From: Coniochaeta sp. PMI_546
Lineage: Eukaryota > Ascomycota > Sordariomycetes > Coniochaetales > Coniochaetaceae
DNA: 64,000 nucleotides
Reading direction: 5' to 3'
Assembly (NCBI GenBank): GCA_021432605.1
Contig: MU271143.1
Span: 4,101,277-4,165,276 of the forward strand
Below the pieces are notes generated by a model. The model was given only the letters and a program-made list of their open reading frames with translations, searched no databases and was not told the origin of the DNA. The number at the start of each line of letters is the position of its first letter. The first letter of the stretch is position 1. Shown piece after piece: positions 1-10,773 of the stretch. The position numbers were made by a program, and so were the translations under genes.

Positions 1-1
1 G

Positions 2-250
2 CGCAACCAGGAAACAATAGAAAACAGGGCAGCACAAGAGCAAGAAGCATTGAAATGCGCTGGGTACATCGGCCCGGAATACGAAGACTTCCGGCAGGTG
101 ATCCGGGTTCACTTGAGCGGGAGGGACTGGGACCCTTCGGTATTTGATGATGCGGACAGCGAAGAATGGGAGATGTGCTCGTCAGGCACGGACACGAATG
201 CTTCGGAGGCTACGGACGAGGACGAGCGGGCTCATGGCAATGCGCGCTGA
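2..250 (+). CDS. 3' end of a gene of unknown function (5' truncated by the window)
   Basis: The frame is open from the first bases of the window to a TGA at 248-250, so this is the C-terminal 82 residues or so of a gene that starts upstream. The tail is acidic and polar, with a Trp-Asp-Pro-Ser segment followed by an Asp/Glu/Ser/Thr-rich end. No catalytic motif or membrane segment is visible. It converges on the HET gene at 447, with under 200 bp between the two stop codons. I do not recognise the family. The coding call rests on the frame being open back to the window edge and on a non-repetitive, acidic composition. The upstream structure cannot be seen. Confidence 0.5.
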   Translation, partial: RNQETIENRAAQEQEALKCAGYIGPEYEDFRQVIRVHLSGRDWDPSVFDDADSEEWEMCSSGTDTNASEATDEDERAHGNAR

Positions 251-446
251 TGGGTTCGAGGTACACCTTGGCCAAGAATAGCTCAGGTAGCGTGAGACAT
301 AGGAATATTCTACTAGAAAGGTGAACTCCGGCACCAAATACGTCGCACAGCCTCGCCCGAAATAGCATCTCTCGACAAAGATATAATACAAAGTACATTG
401 GTAGAGAGACATCCAGCCCCACCCACAGTCTCTCCGGATCTCGTCC

Positions 447-2939
447 TCAGACAAGCACAACATCCTGCACCTGGCCCTCACCAAACAGCCCCTCCAGCCC
501 GGCAGCGAGCCAGAAGACACCAATCCTCTCAAACTCGCCCGTCTTGCCGTCGCCCGCCCTCCGCAGCGCGAGACCGACATCGACAGCGGAGGAGGAGTCA
601 CCGCGGTAATCGCCGAAGCGAGACCGCTCCACCCGGCCGAGCAGCAGGAAATAGGCCCACGTGAACTCCATGCGCCCGAGGAGGGCCGACTTCCTCCTCC
701 CGCCGTCGAACTCGTCGCAGTCCAGCATCACGTCTCCGGCCGGGAAGGGCGGCGGCTTGCCGGTCGTCGTCGTCGGCGGCGGCGGCGGGGGCAGATCCGT
801 CAAGACTCGGGACGACTTTCGCCCCGAGGTTGACTCTTGGGAGGCCGGTGGCAGCGGAGGGGGGAAGTACTCGGCGTTGGCTGCGATGAACTTGTATATC
901 CCCGTCGAAGGGTAGAGTCTGCTGTGCCGCCGCGCCGCGATCTTGCCCGTGATGAGCCTGCCGGAGACCCGCAGCTTCCAGCCGCGGGCGTGCAACCCCC
1001 GCGCATCCGGCTGGTCGGGCGCGACCCCGAGGGGCTTCGTGTTGTCGATGCCGTGGGCGTGGAAGTCGGGGTCGCGGCCGAACCTGCCGCCGTAGGAGTC
1101 GAACATGTTGCGGGCCGAGCCCACGTGGTAGGAGTGCTTCGTCACGATCGAGGCCCAGGACCAGCTGGGCACATGCGCGCCGCGGTCCACCCGCTTTCGG
1201 CCCAGCTCGTCTGTCTCGAGGCCCGATGTCCTCGCGGCTCCTACGTACCACATGAGCTGACTCGCCAGATCGTCGCTGGTGTTGACGAACAGACCGGCGG
1301 CGAACCTCTTGTTGAGCAGCGGCTGGAGGCAGCTTGCGAGACCGACGAGGGAGCTGAGCCTGTCCGCCTGAGACTGGCCGTTCCTCTCGACGCTCCTCTG
1401 GATGTATGTTCTTCGGATCTCGTCCCACAATTGGGCTGGGGTGAAGTAAGATGGATCCGGGGGTCTTCTCGCCAGGGCCAGCTTGAGCATTGCAACGGTC
1501 GAGATGCTGTTCTCGTCTATAGCGGTTTTGGACGGACGACATTCGCATCCCGTCTCGACCCGGCATTCCCACGCCAGCTCGGTCGTGTCTACGTGCAAGG
1601 TCCGAGGGGCGATGATCTGCTCCTGTAGGAAGTCCGCGCTGTCGAGCAGTGGACAGGATGGAATGTTCTTCTCGTCGCGCTGACGGTGGTACGGGAAGAA
1701 GGTGGGTTCATGGTGATCTGTGCGGTGGGTGTCGCGATGGTGTACCGCAGGCCGGGCATATAGTTTGTAAGGCTTTCCTTCCTTGAACACTGGTATCTCT
1801 ACGTCTCGCACTTCGACCCCCTTGTCTCTGTGCAGCCATCTCGTGCCGAGACAGGTCTCGTGGAGATGGGTAGATCTCTCTAGGGCGATGTTTAGGTACG
1901 AATGACCAAATATCCTATGGGCTTGTTCGATATGCAAATTTATGTCTCGGACGTCATCCTGTACAACACATAGTGCATGTATCCAGAGATAGCGAATGTT
2001 TTGCTCTGAAGCAATAACAACGGCATCCTGAAACACTGGAGGGAGGTCCCGCCATCGTATTTTCTCCCCAATCAGCTTGGCGAGGGTATCTCGGTCCAGC
2101 ACAAGATCGGAGCTACCACGCGGTTTCCAGACGTGGCTCACCGTGGCATACGAGCCCGAAGTGCCCGCGGCGTCGATAAGTCGGATCGAACTTCTCGGGT
2201 TATCACCCAGGTCAAGAAGTCGTCTTGGACGCCATTGCTTGATCTGGTCGTCGTCCTCTTGACCAAGGAGAGGCTTGCAGCAGTGGGGATGGTTCTTAAC
2301 ACACTCGTCGATCCAGTCCTTCACCAGTCGACGCCTTCGGGTTGAAGAGAGTCTCGCTGGCACCCGTCGAGCCGGGAGAATGCCGTGAAAAGGTGCGGGA
2401 GCTAGGTGATCACTGAACAGCTCAAAATTGAACTGGAGATCGGTGGCAGCGCCGTTGGCGGAAGCAACTCCATCCCGGCATATCGCCTTGCCAAAGCCAA
2501 ACTTGTCCTCATCAATGCCGAACAGGAGCATGTTGATATTGACGTGCACTTGGACCGGGAGGTCTTTTCTCTCGCGTATGCTGACATAGCTTAAGCGGTG
2601 CCATGGACCGGGCAGGTAGACGAGAAATGGAAACTTGGAGGCCTTTGACGGCGTGGGAGACGGGAATCGCCCGGCGGGAGGCTCAGGCAGTCCGTCGATG
2701 TGCAGCATGACCAGGGTATCGATTGCCTTCAGAATGGCGAAACAGATCTGGCACCCTCTGCTCATACTTTTGACAATATCCCTGAGGGACGGAACACGGT
2801 TTGTGACGCCATCAGGGCCGGACAGCGTCTCTGTGTTGCCGTAGGCATCTCGGGGGAACTTGAGGCTGCGGCAGCTATGGCACTTCTTCTCCTGAGGTGT
2901 TTGCTTTGCGGCCTTACGCGGACCAGCCGTCTCGGGCAT
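447..2939 (-). CDS. HET-domain (heterokaryon incompatibility) protein
   Basis: A single uninterrupted frame of 830 residues from the ATG at 2939; the frame extends nine codons further up but without an ATG. HET proteins are fungal NLR-like or stand-alone effectors that trigger cell death on non-self recognition. An N-terminal Cys-rich region (CHSC, CQICF) is followed at about residue 264 by the HET core: YATVSHVW, then an LPPVFQDAV segment, then YLWIHALCVVQDD near residue 318 and an Ala/Phe-rich helix. The usual motifs are SHCWG and WID(A/S)LC, so two strongly conserved positions differ (Cys-Trp-Gly is Val-Trp-Lys, and Asp is His). The C-terminal 400 residues look variable, as in most HET proteins. 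No NACHT, WD or ankyrin repeats are visible. It is divergent from the Zn2Cys6 gene at 3451. Family call is firm; activity is uncertain. Confidence 0.85.
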   Translation of the reverse strand: MPETAGPRKAAKQTPQEKKCHSCRSLKFPRDAYGNTETLSGPDGVTNRVPSLRDIVKSMSRGCQICFAILKAIDTLVMLHIDGLPEPPAGRFPSPTPSKASKFPFLVYLPGPWHRLSYVSIRERKDLPVQVHVNINMLLFGIDEDKFGFGKAICRDGVASANGAATDLQFNFELFSDHLAPAPFHGILPARRVPARLSSTRRRRLVKDWIDECVKNHPHCCKPLLGQEDDDQIKQWRPRRLLDLGDNPRSSIRLIDAAGTSGSYATVSHVWKPRGSSDLVLDRDTLAKLIGEKIRWRDLPPVFQDAVVIASEQNIRYLWIHALCVVQDDVRDINLHIEQAHRIFGHSYLNIALERSTHLHETCLGTRWLHRDKGVEVRDVEIPVFKEGKPYKLYARPAVHHRDTHRTDHHEPTFFPYHRQRDEKNIPSCPLLDSADFLQEQIIAPRTLHVDTTELAWECRVETGCECRPSKTAIDENSISTVAMLKLALARRPPDPSYFTPAQLWDEIRRTYIQRSVERNGQSQADRLSSLVGLASCLQPLLNKRFAAGLFVNTSDDLASQLMWYVGAARTSGLETDELGRKRVDRGAHVPSWSWASIVTKHSYHVGSARNMFDSYGGRFGRDPDFHAHGIDNTKPLGVAPDQPDARGLHARGWKLRVSGRLITGKIAARRHSRLYPSTGIYKFIAANAEYFPPPLPPASQESTSGRKSSRVLTDLPPPPPPTTTTGKPPPFPAGDVMLDCDEFDGGRRKSALLGRMEFTWAYFLLLGRVERSRFGDYRGDSSSAVDVGLALRRAGDGKTGEFERIGVFWLAAGLEGLFGEGQVQDVVLV

Positions 2940-3450
2940 TGTGATGTGCAACAATGGAGAACTCAAGAAGGGGCAGCATCCACCTCAGCTGATGGCAGCG
3001 AAACTAATTAGCATGAGATACTAGTGGGAGAGTTAAGCACGTTGCAGCGCAGTGACAAGCTCCTCTTGCTAGACATCCTAGCTCTCACAGTAGTTTTTTC
3101 TTCAGAGATGCTACCTCCGGCTAGATATTCTAGAGCGCAGGGTTAAAAGGAGTGCCCTCATCAGAGTCTGGTTGAATGCTGCCAGTTGGGTGCGATGCTG
3201 GTGCTCAGTCGTTTGGCACTCGGGAAGGTCACCGCGACACGCTAAGCCAGAAGAGGTAAACGAGAGTGGGGGTTGACATCCCAGGCAGACACGGCATCTA
3301 TGTCTCCCTCCTTCATTTATCGACAACGACATTGCAACAGGACAGATAAAAAGGACGGTATCTGATCGTATCGTAGACAAATATGTACCGAGCATCTCTC
3401 GTCTTGAATGACTGCCTCCGTTGTCTGATGGATGCTACCTTGCTTCCGAC
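2940..3450. other. Intergenic, divergent promoter region
   Basis: About 510 bp between the start codons of the HET gene and the Zn2Cys6 gene. It should hold both promoters. I see no gene, RNA or repeat in it. Confidence 0.4.
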
Positions 3451-5023
3451 ATGATGGGAAACTTCCACGTCTTCTCGCTCGACGCACCCAACCACTTGAA
3501 GGACCACAAGAAGCGGAAGCCACACAAGAAGACCAAAGGAGGATGTCTGTGCTGCAAGGTCAAGAAGGTGAAGGTATATGCGTCGAATGCGCGTGTTCGG
3601 TCATGGCAGGTTAGACTGACTACGGCAGTGTGACCAAACGAAGCCCATCTGTGTCCGATGTCAGCGTAATGGGCTCCCGTGCTCATATAATGGCACGACG
3701 TCGTCTTCATCGCCGTCGTCGGCCTTGTTGCCAACGTCGTCAACAGGGTCAACAGGCTCGAGCCAGCGCCTGCCCCGGTCCCTTTCCTTCTCTCTGTTCC
3801 CGCCGTCGGATCCGTCATGCGGTACCCCGCCCCAGGCACTCCTCCACCACTTTGAGCTCAACTGGGCCTCAATCTTTGTGCTTCCCAACCTCGGCATACC
3901 CACCGCCCTTCAGACTCCCCTAGTACACCTCGCAGTCGGCCGTCCGCATCTCCTCAGTGCTCTCTTGGCCGTCTCGGCTGCTCACCTCCGCCACCATGCT
4001 CCCAACCCGAACTCCCATCGACTGGCAGAGCACTTCCAGCAAGCCATCGCGCTGCGCTCCTTCAACGAGCTCATATCCAAGCCCATGTCGTCTCTTCCCT
4101 CTGGCGAAATCGGCATCTTGCTCCTGACTGCCATCCTCTTCAACCTCCTCACATTTGCCCTGCCGGCAGACGAGGATCCTGCCCCTGGCGCTGCGGCAGT
4201 GGCACCGGACCAGGCAGATCCAGACCCCGCCCGCTCCTGGGTCTTCAGCACGCGGCCTACCCGTTTAGACTGGCTCGCCGTCCAACTGGGATTACGAGAG
4301 CTCGTCATTGCTTCCTTGCCGTACCGTGACCTTTCGCAAGACTGGGGGGAACACAAACACCGCGACCCCCTGACGGAGGCTGAGGCCAGAGACGCAGCCC
4401 TCCCGCCCGACGGTCCGGAGCTGGATGCTCGCGTCCCAGACGCATGGTTAGAGGTTTTCGGAATCGGCAGGAAGCCGCTCAAGGGGTCACGGAAGCGGTG
4501 TCTCCTCGATCCCCTGGAGAAGAGGAAATTGCGGAAGAAGGAGCTGATGCTGATAGATGAGGACGAGGAGATACGCGATTATCTCTTCCGCGAGCCGCTG
4601 TTCCTCCTGGCCGAGACGAGGGAGTTCGCCCCGACCATGGCCAACGTGTTCCACTACTTTCAGTTCCTGGGCAAGCTGGAGCCCGAGCTCAAGACGCTGC
4701 TCTACGACAGGGATCCGCGGGCGATGTGGGCGTTTGGGTACTGGCTCGGCTTGGTCTGCCGGTTCGACTATATCTGGTGGGTGACGCGGCGGGCTAGGCG
4801 CGACTTCACCGCCATCGTCATCTGGTTGCGGAGCAGTGGTCTGACCGATCGACCTGGGAGGGAGGGGTTGCTGTGGACCGAGATGATCAGGGATCTGGAG
4901 GAGAGCTTGCATTGGACGCCGTCCGGGGAGGCAGTGAAGTCAAAAGTATGGGGGCACCCTGGACGTGCCTTGGACTGGATCCAAGCACCATCACCCTTCC
5001 CGCTTGACAACCAGTGCGTTTGA
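3451..5023 (+). CDS. Zn2Cys6 fungal transcription factor
   Basis: Two exons, 3451-3573 and 3629-5023, with a 55-bp GT-AG intron, giving 505 residues. The intron splits the DNA-binding domain. Joined, the cluster has Cys at 32, 35, 42, 49, 52 and 59, which is exactly C-x2-C-x6-C-x6-C-x2-C-x6-C, preceded by a Lys/His-rich basic stretch (KPHKKTKGG). The rest resembles the fungal-specific regulatory region of sterol-uptake (UPC2)-like factors: HFELNWASIFVLPNLG, then a helical segment LLSALLAVSAAHLRHH and a long alpha-helical C-terminus. There is an extra Cys inside the first loop (C-L-C-C). The start is the first in-frame ATG, followed at once by a second. The protein is expected to be a nuclear DNA-binding regulator; its targets cannot be read from the sequence. 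It could regulate the divergent HET gene, but nothing here shows that. Confidence 0.88.
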
Positions 5024-5422
5024 ATGAGAACATGGAGTTATCACAAATACTTCAGCGCTTGCGACCGTCTTGCATGGCACATGGGGGCACTCGGCCGTGG
5101 GGTTGTGATCTCACATCCTGCGTTGTGCTTCGCGGAAGAAACCTTAATGCGTCTCGGTGGCTCCATGAGCTCACTCTGAAGCCAGATGTTTGTATGTATG
5201 GAACCAGGCCAACATCGCCTAGGTGTTTGCGGAGCATTTATATGGATACCGTGTTACTTATATCAGGTGCCCGCAACAACCGGCCTACTATGTGAGGTCT
5301 TCCTCTTGTGGCTCTCTTAATGCTCGTCACTTTTGGCCACGTCTTCTTCGAACGCAAGGACGACGACTCACAACATTACCAGCACCACCAGTAAGGACAC
5401 CACGCAAGCTCAACCAAGAGCC
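5024..5422. other. Intergenic
   Basis: About 400 bp between the Zn2Cys6 stop and the small gene at 5423. I see no supported feature. Confidence 0.35.
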
Positions 5423-5801
5423 ATGCCCTCGACAAAGTCCTCCCTTGGCGATAAGACGAACCAGACGGTCGACAAGGCAGGCTCGCACATGACCCAAGAC
5501 ACGCACGCCACCGACCCGCGGCCCGAGGACTTGCCCTTTGACGCCTTGCCCGGCACGGACGAGGAGTTCGGCGTCCACGCGGCAACGATGCACGTCGAGC
5601 CCAGGCCCAGGTCGCACTCACAGCCAGAGAAGAGGGCGTCGGAGCGGTTCGGCGATAGTATCGAGGGCGTACTGCTGAGGTTAGTCAATGCTTCCAAGTG
5701 CGCGCGCGCGCACACACTCACATTGTGTCGGTCTGGGAGTGTGGAGGTATATGGAGGTTATGTGTCTCTCTGACTGACTCGCGACTCCTGACAGTGGCTG
5801 A
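5423..5801 (+). CDS. Small acidic protein of unknown function
   Basis: An ATG at 5423 opens a frame with strongly GC-biased third positions running to a splice donor at 5680 (exon 5423-5679). A branch-like CTGACTGAC and an AG at 5793-5794 suggest a second exon of only a few codons ending at TGA 5799-5801, for about 87 residues. A later AG at 5810-5811 would give a slightly different tail (RDMILSLLF). The protein is hydrophilic, rich in Asp, Thr, His and Pro (PEDLPFDALPGTDEEFGV), with no signal peptide or membrane segment. I do not recognise it. The intron contains a short alternating CG/CA tract around 5700-5716. Codon bias is the main reason to believe it is real. Confidence 0.5.
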
Positions 5802-6308
5802 ATCGCGGCAGGGATATGATACTCAGTTTGTTGTTCTGACCTCTCCACTCCGTCTTGGGATTATGAGTTCCACATACCTACCTTGTACAGATGTAGATAG
5901 GATAGCTGAAGCTATTGCTGTGAAACCATACGATGCATATTCTAACCAACATGTTGGTGTCACTCTCGAGTAGGAACTGGTGTCTGTCACTGCTTGTCAC
6001 GGGCCTCGTAGAGTACTTTCCACCTATGCAGCAGAATCCGCGGCCTCCAGGTACGGCTCAACACGCGTGAAAAGGCACGATGTCTATTCCAAATCAGATG
6101 CTTAGGTCTGACCTACCTGGATGCTACCCAGAAACGAATGATTGGCTATCTACCTAGTAGCTGCTCTTCTTCCCCTGTAAAGTAAAAAACAAACAAACCC
6201 AGAACGAATGATGGGATATCATCTACGAAGCCACTCCAACCTCCCCCCTGAAACAAACCCAAAACTCCAGCGATCTTCAAACGAGCGAAAAAGGTGTGTA
6301 ACAATACC
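5802..6308. other. Intergenic
   Basis: About 500 bp of moderately AT-rich sequence between the small gene and the 3' end of the gene at 6309. No feature supported. Confidence 0.35.
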
Positions 6309-8192
6309 CTACACGCCAGCCAAAGCCGTGGCCTGAGCCATACTCATCCCCGACGTCTCGACCATCCGCATCTGAAAGTGGTTCCTCCGCTGCTGCAGCA
6401 GCAGCCCAGAAGGGGCATCCCCCTTCGACGCAGCCTGCTGTCTGTGCGCCCTGCTCTTCGGCAAGCACCGCGTCCTGGGCCACCGGGCACCGCCATCGCC
6501 GCCCGATTCCGCGGCAGCATAGTCCGGCAGCAGCACAGCCTTCCCATCTCCCTCGAGGGGAGAGACTTGCATGAAACAGTCCTCCGCCCCTCGGTAAGAC
6601 GGGAACTCCTCCCCGGCAGCCTCGACAACCCTCACCCCAGGCGAGCTCTCTTCCCCGGGGTCATCCTCCACATCCTCAACCAAGTCGACCCGAGCCTCAA
6701 CCTCGGCTTCCGAGCAGGCCGTCCTCGCAGTGGCACACCCCCGCAACCCCGCCACCACACCATCCCTCCGCCCGCCGGGCCGCACCAGCCCGCCCTGCCA
6801 GCCCGCGTAGCGCAGCAGGATGCGCTCCTGCTCCGCATCATAGGCGCAGTCGACCGACGAGGCCCGCCGCCCGTCGCCCGCTCCGACGCGCCTCAGCCGC
6901 CGCGCCAGCTCCTCGGCGTCGACGGCCGCGAGCCGCGGGTCCTCGGCGTGGAAGTAGCCCCGCTCCGGCGTGTGCGACGGCCCGCCTGAGCTGCCGGATC
7001 GCCCGGCTGTGGTGCCGGGGCCCGGGCGGAGGCTGGTGGTGAACCACCGTCCGTCGGCGCCGAGGTCGCGCTTCCAGAGCAGGCGCGGGAGGTCGAGGGG
7101 CGCGTACTCGAGGTCGTCGATGTTGCTTGGGTCTGTGGGGAGCCATGACCCTGTGTCGTGTGCGGGTGGTGAGTTTGAAGACGAGTGGCGTTGTAGGGCT
7201 GGAGGGGCATGTGATGAAGGGAGGGTGGCTCCGGGACTCGGGCAGGGGGAGTCGGATGTGGCTCCTCCCGGGTAGTTGCGGGCGGCTTGCGTTGCTGGTG
7301 AGTTGTCATGCCATGGAGTCTCGGTCAGTGGCCAAGTCCGAGCGTGGTGCATCTGGGGCGGACGTGTTGCTGCGGGTGTGCACTGGCGTCTGGGTGACTG
7401 CTCGGGCTCGTACTCGTCGTCCGACTCGTAGGCCGTGTCGCACTCCCAGCGACCGGGGTCGCTATCTTCTGAGCCTCCGTAGGTGTTGGATTCGGCGTCG
7501 CTGACGTCGGATGCGCCGTCCTCGGCTTCCGGGTCGGAAAGGGGAGAGCCGAGCGACAGGCGCCGCAAGTGCCAGTATTGCTCGACGAAGGCAGGGGTCG
7601 ACCCGGGAGGTGGGAGGGCGTCCGGATGTGCTTCTAGGTATTGCTGGATGCTATTGACACCGTCCATGCGTTCCATGGTCAAAGTACGGGCTCGATTCCG
7701 GATTAGGGGCTCGCAGTTGATACCCTCCTTCGGCTTGGCGACAAGGGGTGGCTGTTGCGGGTCCGGATAGGGCGACGGAGCACGCTGTCGAACCTTGTTG
7801 CCGGATTTTTGCGAAGTATCCGCGGGTTTGAGCAGCTCGACCATGAAGGCTACCCGTTGAGATGAGCTGCCGGAAGAATACGACTGTGCGCCTGGAGAGG
7901 CCAGCTCTGTGATCTCTACTTGTGGAATGTCCCTTGAAGCCTTTCCACTATCTTTTCTGCTTGCCGAGCTTAGCTGCCTCATCAGGTTCGGGGCTGCCTC
8001 AAACTTGGCGACGGCTTTGGAGCCGAGCACATGATGTTGGGAGAGACCGCTTGTCTTCCTGTTGAGAGTATTCGGCTTCCAGCCGATGGTTTCGGGAACC
8101 GGAGGAGACTTTACTCCGGCCTTGAAGGGGCTGAAGAGGCTCGCGAAGGCACCGGTGAAGGTGTGCGCTCTGCCTCTCGATGGTCTTTCCAT
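6309..8192 (-). CDS. Disordered hypothetical protein, 627 residues
   Basis: A single-exon frame from ATG 8192 to 6309. The N-terminus is basic (MERPSRGRAHTF) and runs into a Ser/Pro-rich, mostly disordered chain. There are acidic Ser-Asp stretches (SDVSDAESNTYGGSEDSD; ESDDEYEPEQ), a short helical-looking block near residues 180-210 (NSIQQYLEAHPDALPPP, FVEQYWHLRRLSLG) and a more structured segment around residues 360-480 rich in Leu, Arg and Asp. No enzyme motif, signal peptide or membrane helix is visible. The LRRLSLGSP site looks like a basophilic kinase target, and the many SP/TP sites suggest phosphoregulation (inference). I do not recognise the family. Long open frames on the other strand here are GC-rich shadows. 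Confidence 0.65.
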   Translation of the reverse strand: MERPSRGRAHTFTGAFASLFSPFKAGVKSPPVPETIGWKPNTLNRKTSGLSQHHVLGSKAVAKFEAAPNLMRQLSSASRKDSGKASRDIPQVEITELASPGAQSYSSGSSSQRVAFMVELLKPADTSQKSGNKVRQRAPSPYPDPQQPPLVAKPKEGINCEPLIRNRARTLTMERMDGVNSIQQYLEAHPDALPPPGSTPAFVEQYWHLRRLSLGSPLSDPEAEDGASDVSDAESNTYGGSEDSDPGRWECDTAYESDDEYEPEQSPRRQCTPAATRPPQMHHARTWPLTETPWHDNSPATQAARNYPGGATSDSPCPSPGATLPSSHAPPALQRHSSSNSPPAHDTGSWLPTDPSNIDDLEYAPLDLPRLLWKRDLGADGRWFTTSLRPGPGTTAGRSGSSGGPSHTPERGYFHAEDPRLAAVDAEELARRLRRVGAGDGRRASSVDCAYDAEQERILLRYAGWQGGLVRPGGRRDGVVAGLRGCATARTACSEAEVEARVDLVEDVEDDPGEESSPGVRVVEAAGEEFPSYRGAEDCFMQVSPLEGDGKAVLLPDYAAAESGGDGGARWPRTRCLPKSRAHRQQAASKGDAPSGLLLQQRRNHFQMRMVETSGMSMAQATALAGV

Positions 8193-10773
8193 GGTTGGCT
8201 CGTTGACGAAGCATCAAACAAATCGTAATCACGAAGTCAGGTCCTAAGGTGGTGAAGTTGAGTGCCGTTGACACGTCAGAAGACTTCAAGGTGTTCTTTG
8301 CTTTCACAGGCTTGAGGCACAGAAATTGACGTAACACCCGTGTAACGCCGTCGCTCAAGATTCGAAAATGAAGGATATCACGACGTGATCTGTTTTGGTC
8401 TACCTGTCGCTGCTTGTGTGAAGAATTTCTAATCGAAAGAGTGAGTTCACTGTCTATGTTGTTGGGTACCGGAGATTTTAACTCAATAAAAAATGGCTTA
8501 AGTACGTACGCAGGCAATTTCTCAAATACAAAGCTTAAACTGTGCCGGTGAAGTCCTGGTCACGTTGATGGGGGACTAAGTGAATTCACTCCCGTGTCGG
8601 AACCCGGGGCGGCGGAAGGTTTGACACGTCCGATCCCTGCGGCGGCGCGGAATCAGGGTTTGTTGAGACCGGTCAGTGACAGTGACAGTGGGTAAGGCGA
8701 ACGGAGATGAGATGATCTCGATGATAAGGCTCAGCCTGCAGTGAATCGGTCTTGAGGGAGTGAAGAGAATCGGATTCAGGCAAATGAATGGGCTCGTTGT
8801 GAGAGAGACCTGGAAAAGGGGCAAGAAAAGAATGGGATGTTCCGGTACCAGACCAGAGAAAATGTCAGTGAAAAGGGAGTGTAATCTCGCAGGCTGGAAT
8901 CTCAAGAATATGAGAAGACCTCAGACGACAGGAGGAGGGACAACGGTATAATATACACCCAAAAAGGAGAGGGCGTGAAGTGGTGGGCCCGGTTGCGGCA
9001 TCCGATGTGTCGGCGACGACTAGAGCATCATCAATCGCCTCGACACTAACACAGTCAAGTGGAAACGACTGAGCCCCTCGTGAGATATCATCGCCGTAGA
9101 TCGCAGTTGGTTGTACAGCCACAATCCTTGTTTGCGAGCACTTCTGGACTCAGATGCTCCCTTGAGGGTCCTCTCCTCGACATGGTAAACCCTGTCCCCC
9201 GCACCCCTTATTAAAGTTTAGGTGACGGGGAAGCCGAAACTTCAACGGTTGCCCGATGTGCGCTTATCCTGATGACAAGCATCTAGCCAGAAGGTTCAGG
9301 CCAGGTGGCTCACATTAGCCCGGAGATGGGCTGCCGCTGTCACTCGTAGTCCGGAAGGAAAAAGCTGTTGAACGTTCTTATGCTGAGCATGATGGTGCAA
9401 AGCGTAGAGAGCTTCGCCCAAGAACATCGCCTCACTAGGCGTGATGCTCTTGTTCGCGGCTCTAAGTCGGCATCAGGATACTTTGTTCAGGGTTTTGTTG
9501 AGCCAACCTTGTTGTCGATCAGTGTGTGGGCATGTCTCGTGAACGTATATCTTGACTCGCCGTCGAGAAATAGGAGAAGTCATGACAACTCACTAGCCGG
9601 CAGTGTCCGTCGTTGACAGCTTCAATAGACGGCATGATCTTGCCTTCTTGCATAGTGAAAAAGCTTGTCGTCCCTTTGCTATGTCGCGGATACTTTCACC
9701 GAAGGTTCGGGTAGATCTCCCCATGTAGTTAAGTTCAGCTGCCTGGCAGCAACTCAATATCAAAGACGACGTTCTGGTCGATCCAGGTAAGAAAGTTCGT
9801 TATATCAAACAATAGAATGGTCCGTCGAAATGTCGGACGAATCCTGCACACCTCCCCCGCGACAGACGAGTCATTGTCCTCACGCTCCCTGTCACGTAGC
9901 TATCGAAAACGACTGAACGTGCGGGTCCGTTTGGTGGCAGATGGAGAACACATGTTTGCTCCATTGTTTCACCATGAACTTGCTCACACCACGACCTCGA
10001 CGCGAGTCGGGTTCCTCCAGTCACTGCCCTGATGTGCAGACAAGGCAACCCTGAGGTAGTCAATGGATGAATGGCGGCCCTTCTGCGTGACTCTCTCAGA
10101 TCTTCACTTGTAGTCCTCATTAGTCACAATGAGGATACTGACAGCGTCCCGATTCGAGACAAGTCTAGTGCTGGACATACACCAGACACGCGATAAGAGC
10201 CGCGCGAAAGATAGTGGTCCTGGATCCATGCCGTAATGACTCGACCGTGGACGCCATCAGACCTCTTCGGCCAGAAGATGATACCAAACATGGTGTCTAA
10301 AGAGCCAGTGAACTTGCAAAGTGTCCGAGACGACCACGAATCTAACAACTTTAGATGCTACATCGTGCCCTCTCGAGGAGGTTTTGGTCATGGTCATCTT
10401 CGTGAAGGCAGAGAGAACCGTACAGCGATACTATAGATACTGATGTTTGATAATTGCTTTAGCTGAACGATATATTGATAACTTCACTGTCGTCATTGCT
10501 TGTTTCACGATCGTCAATTACTTGCACCTGATTGGCTAATGTCTCAGTGCAAACGGTCTCGCGTTCTAGGCCCAAGATGCAAGACCCACATCAGCTCCCC
10601 CGCCATCAAATACGCCGATCACCACTTGCACGTACAAGTTGCCAAAGTGGTGAGGGCATCATGACGTATTGGGTTGTTTATGTGCCATTCCTTCGACGAA
10701 TAACAAGGAGCGTACAGGATGTAACTGTCAACCTCAAGTTCACCTCATCTCTCCCTCGACCGTCCGTCAAAGA
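8193..10773. other. Gene-free stretch of 2.6 kb
   Basis: Only short frames without coding character occur on either strand. The longest, on the minus strand around 8576-8905, has no domain and no splice partners. I see no tRNA, transposon end or long repeat. The right end should contain the promoter of the FAD-Rieske gene. Confidence 0.4.

Noticed and set aside
598-1628. Long open frames on both strands inside the HET gene (for example 837-1628 plus, 598-1572 minus)
   Set aside because: They overlap the HET coding frame, have Arg/Gly/Pro-rich shadow composition and no domain; high GC at third positions suppresses stops.
6838-7504. Plus- and minus-strand frames inside the gene at 6309-8192
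   Set aside because: Low-complexity Arg/Pro shadows of the longer frame with no own start context or motif.
8576-8905. 109-residue minus-strand frame in the gene-free region
   Set aside because: Hydrophobic/Pro-rich noise, no domain, no splice signals linking to other exons.
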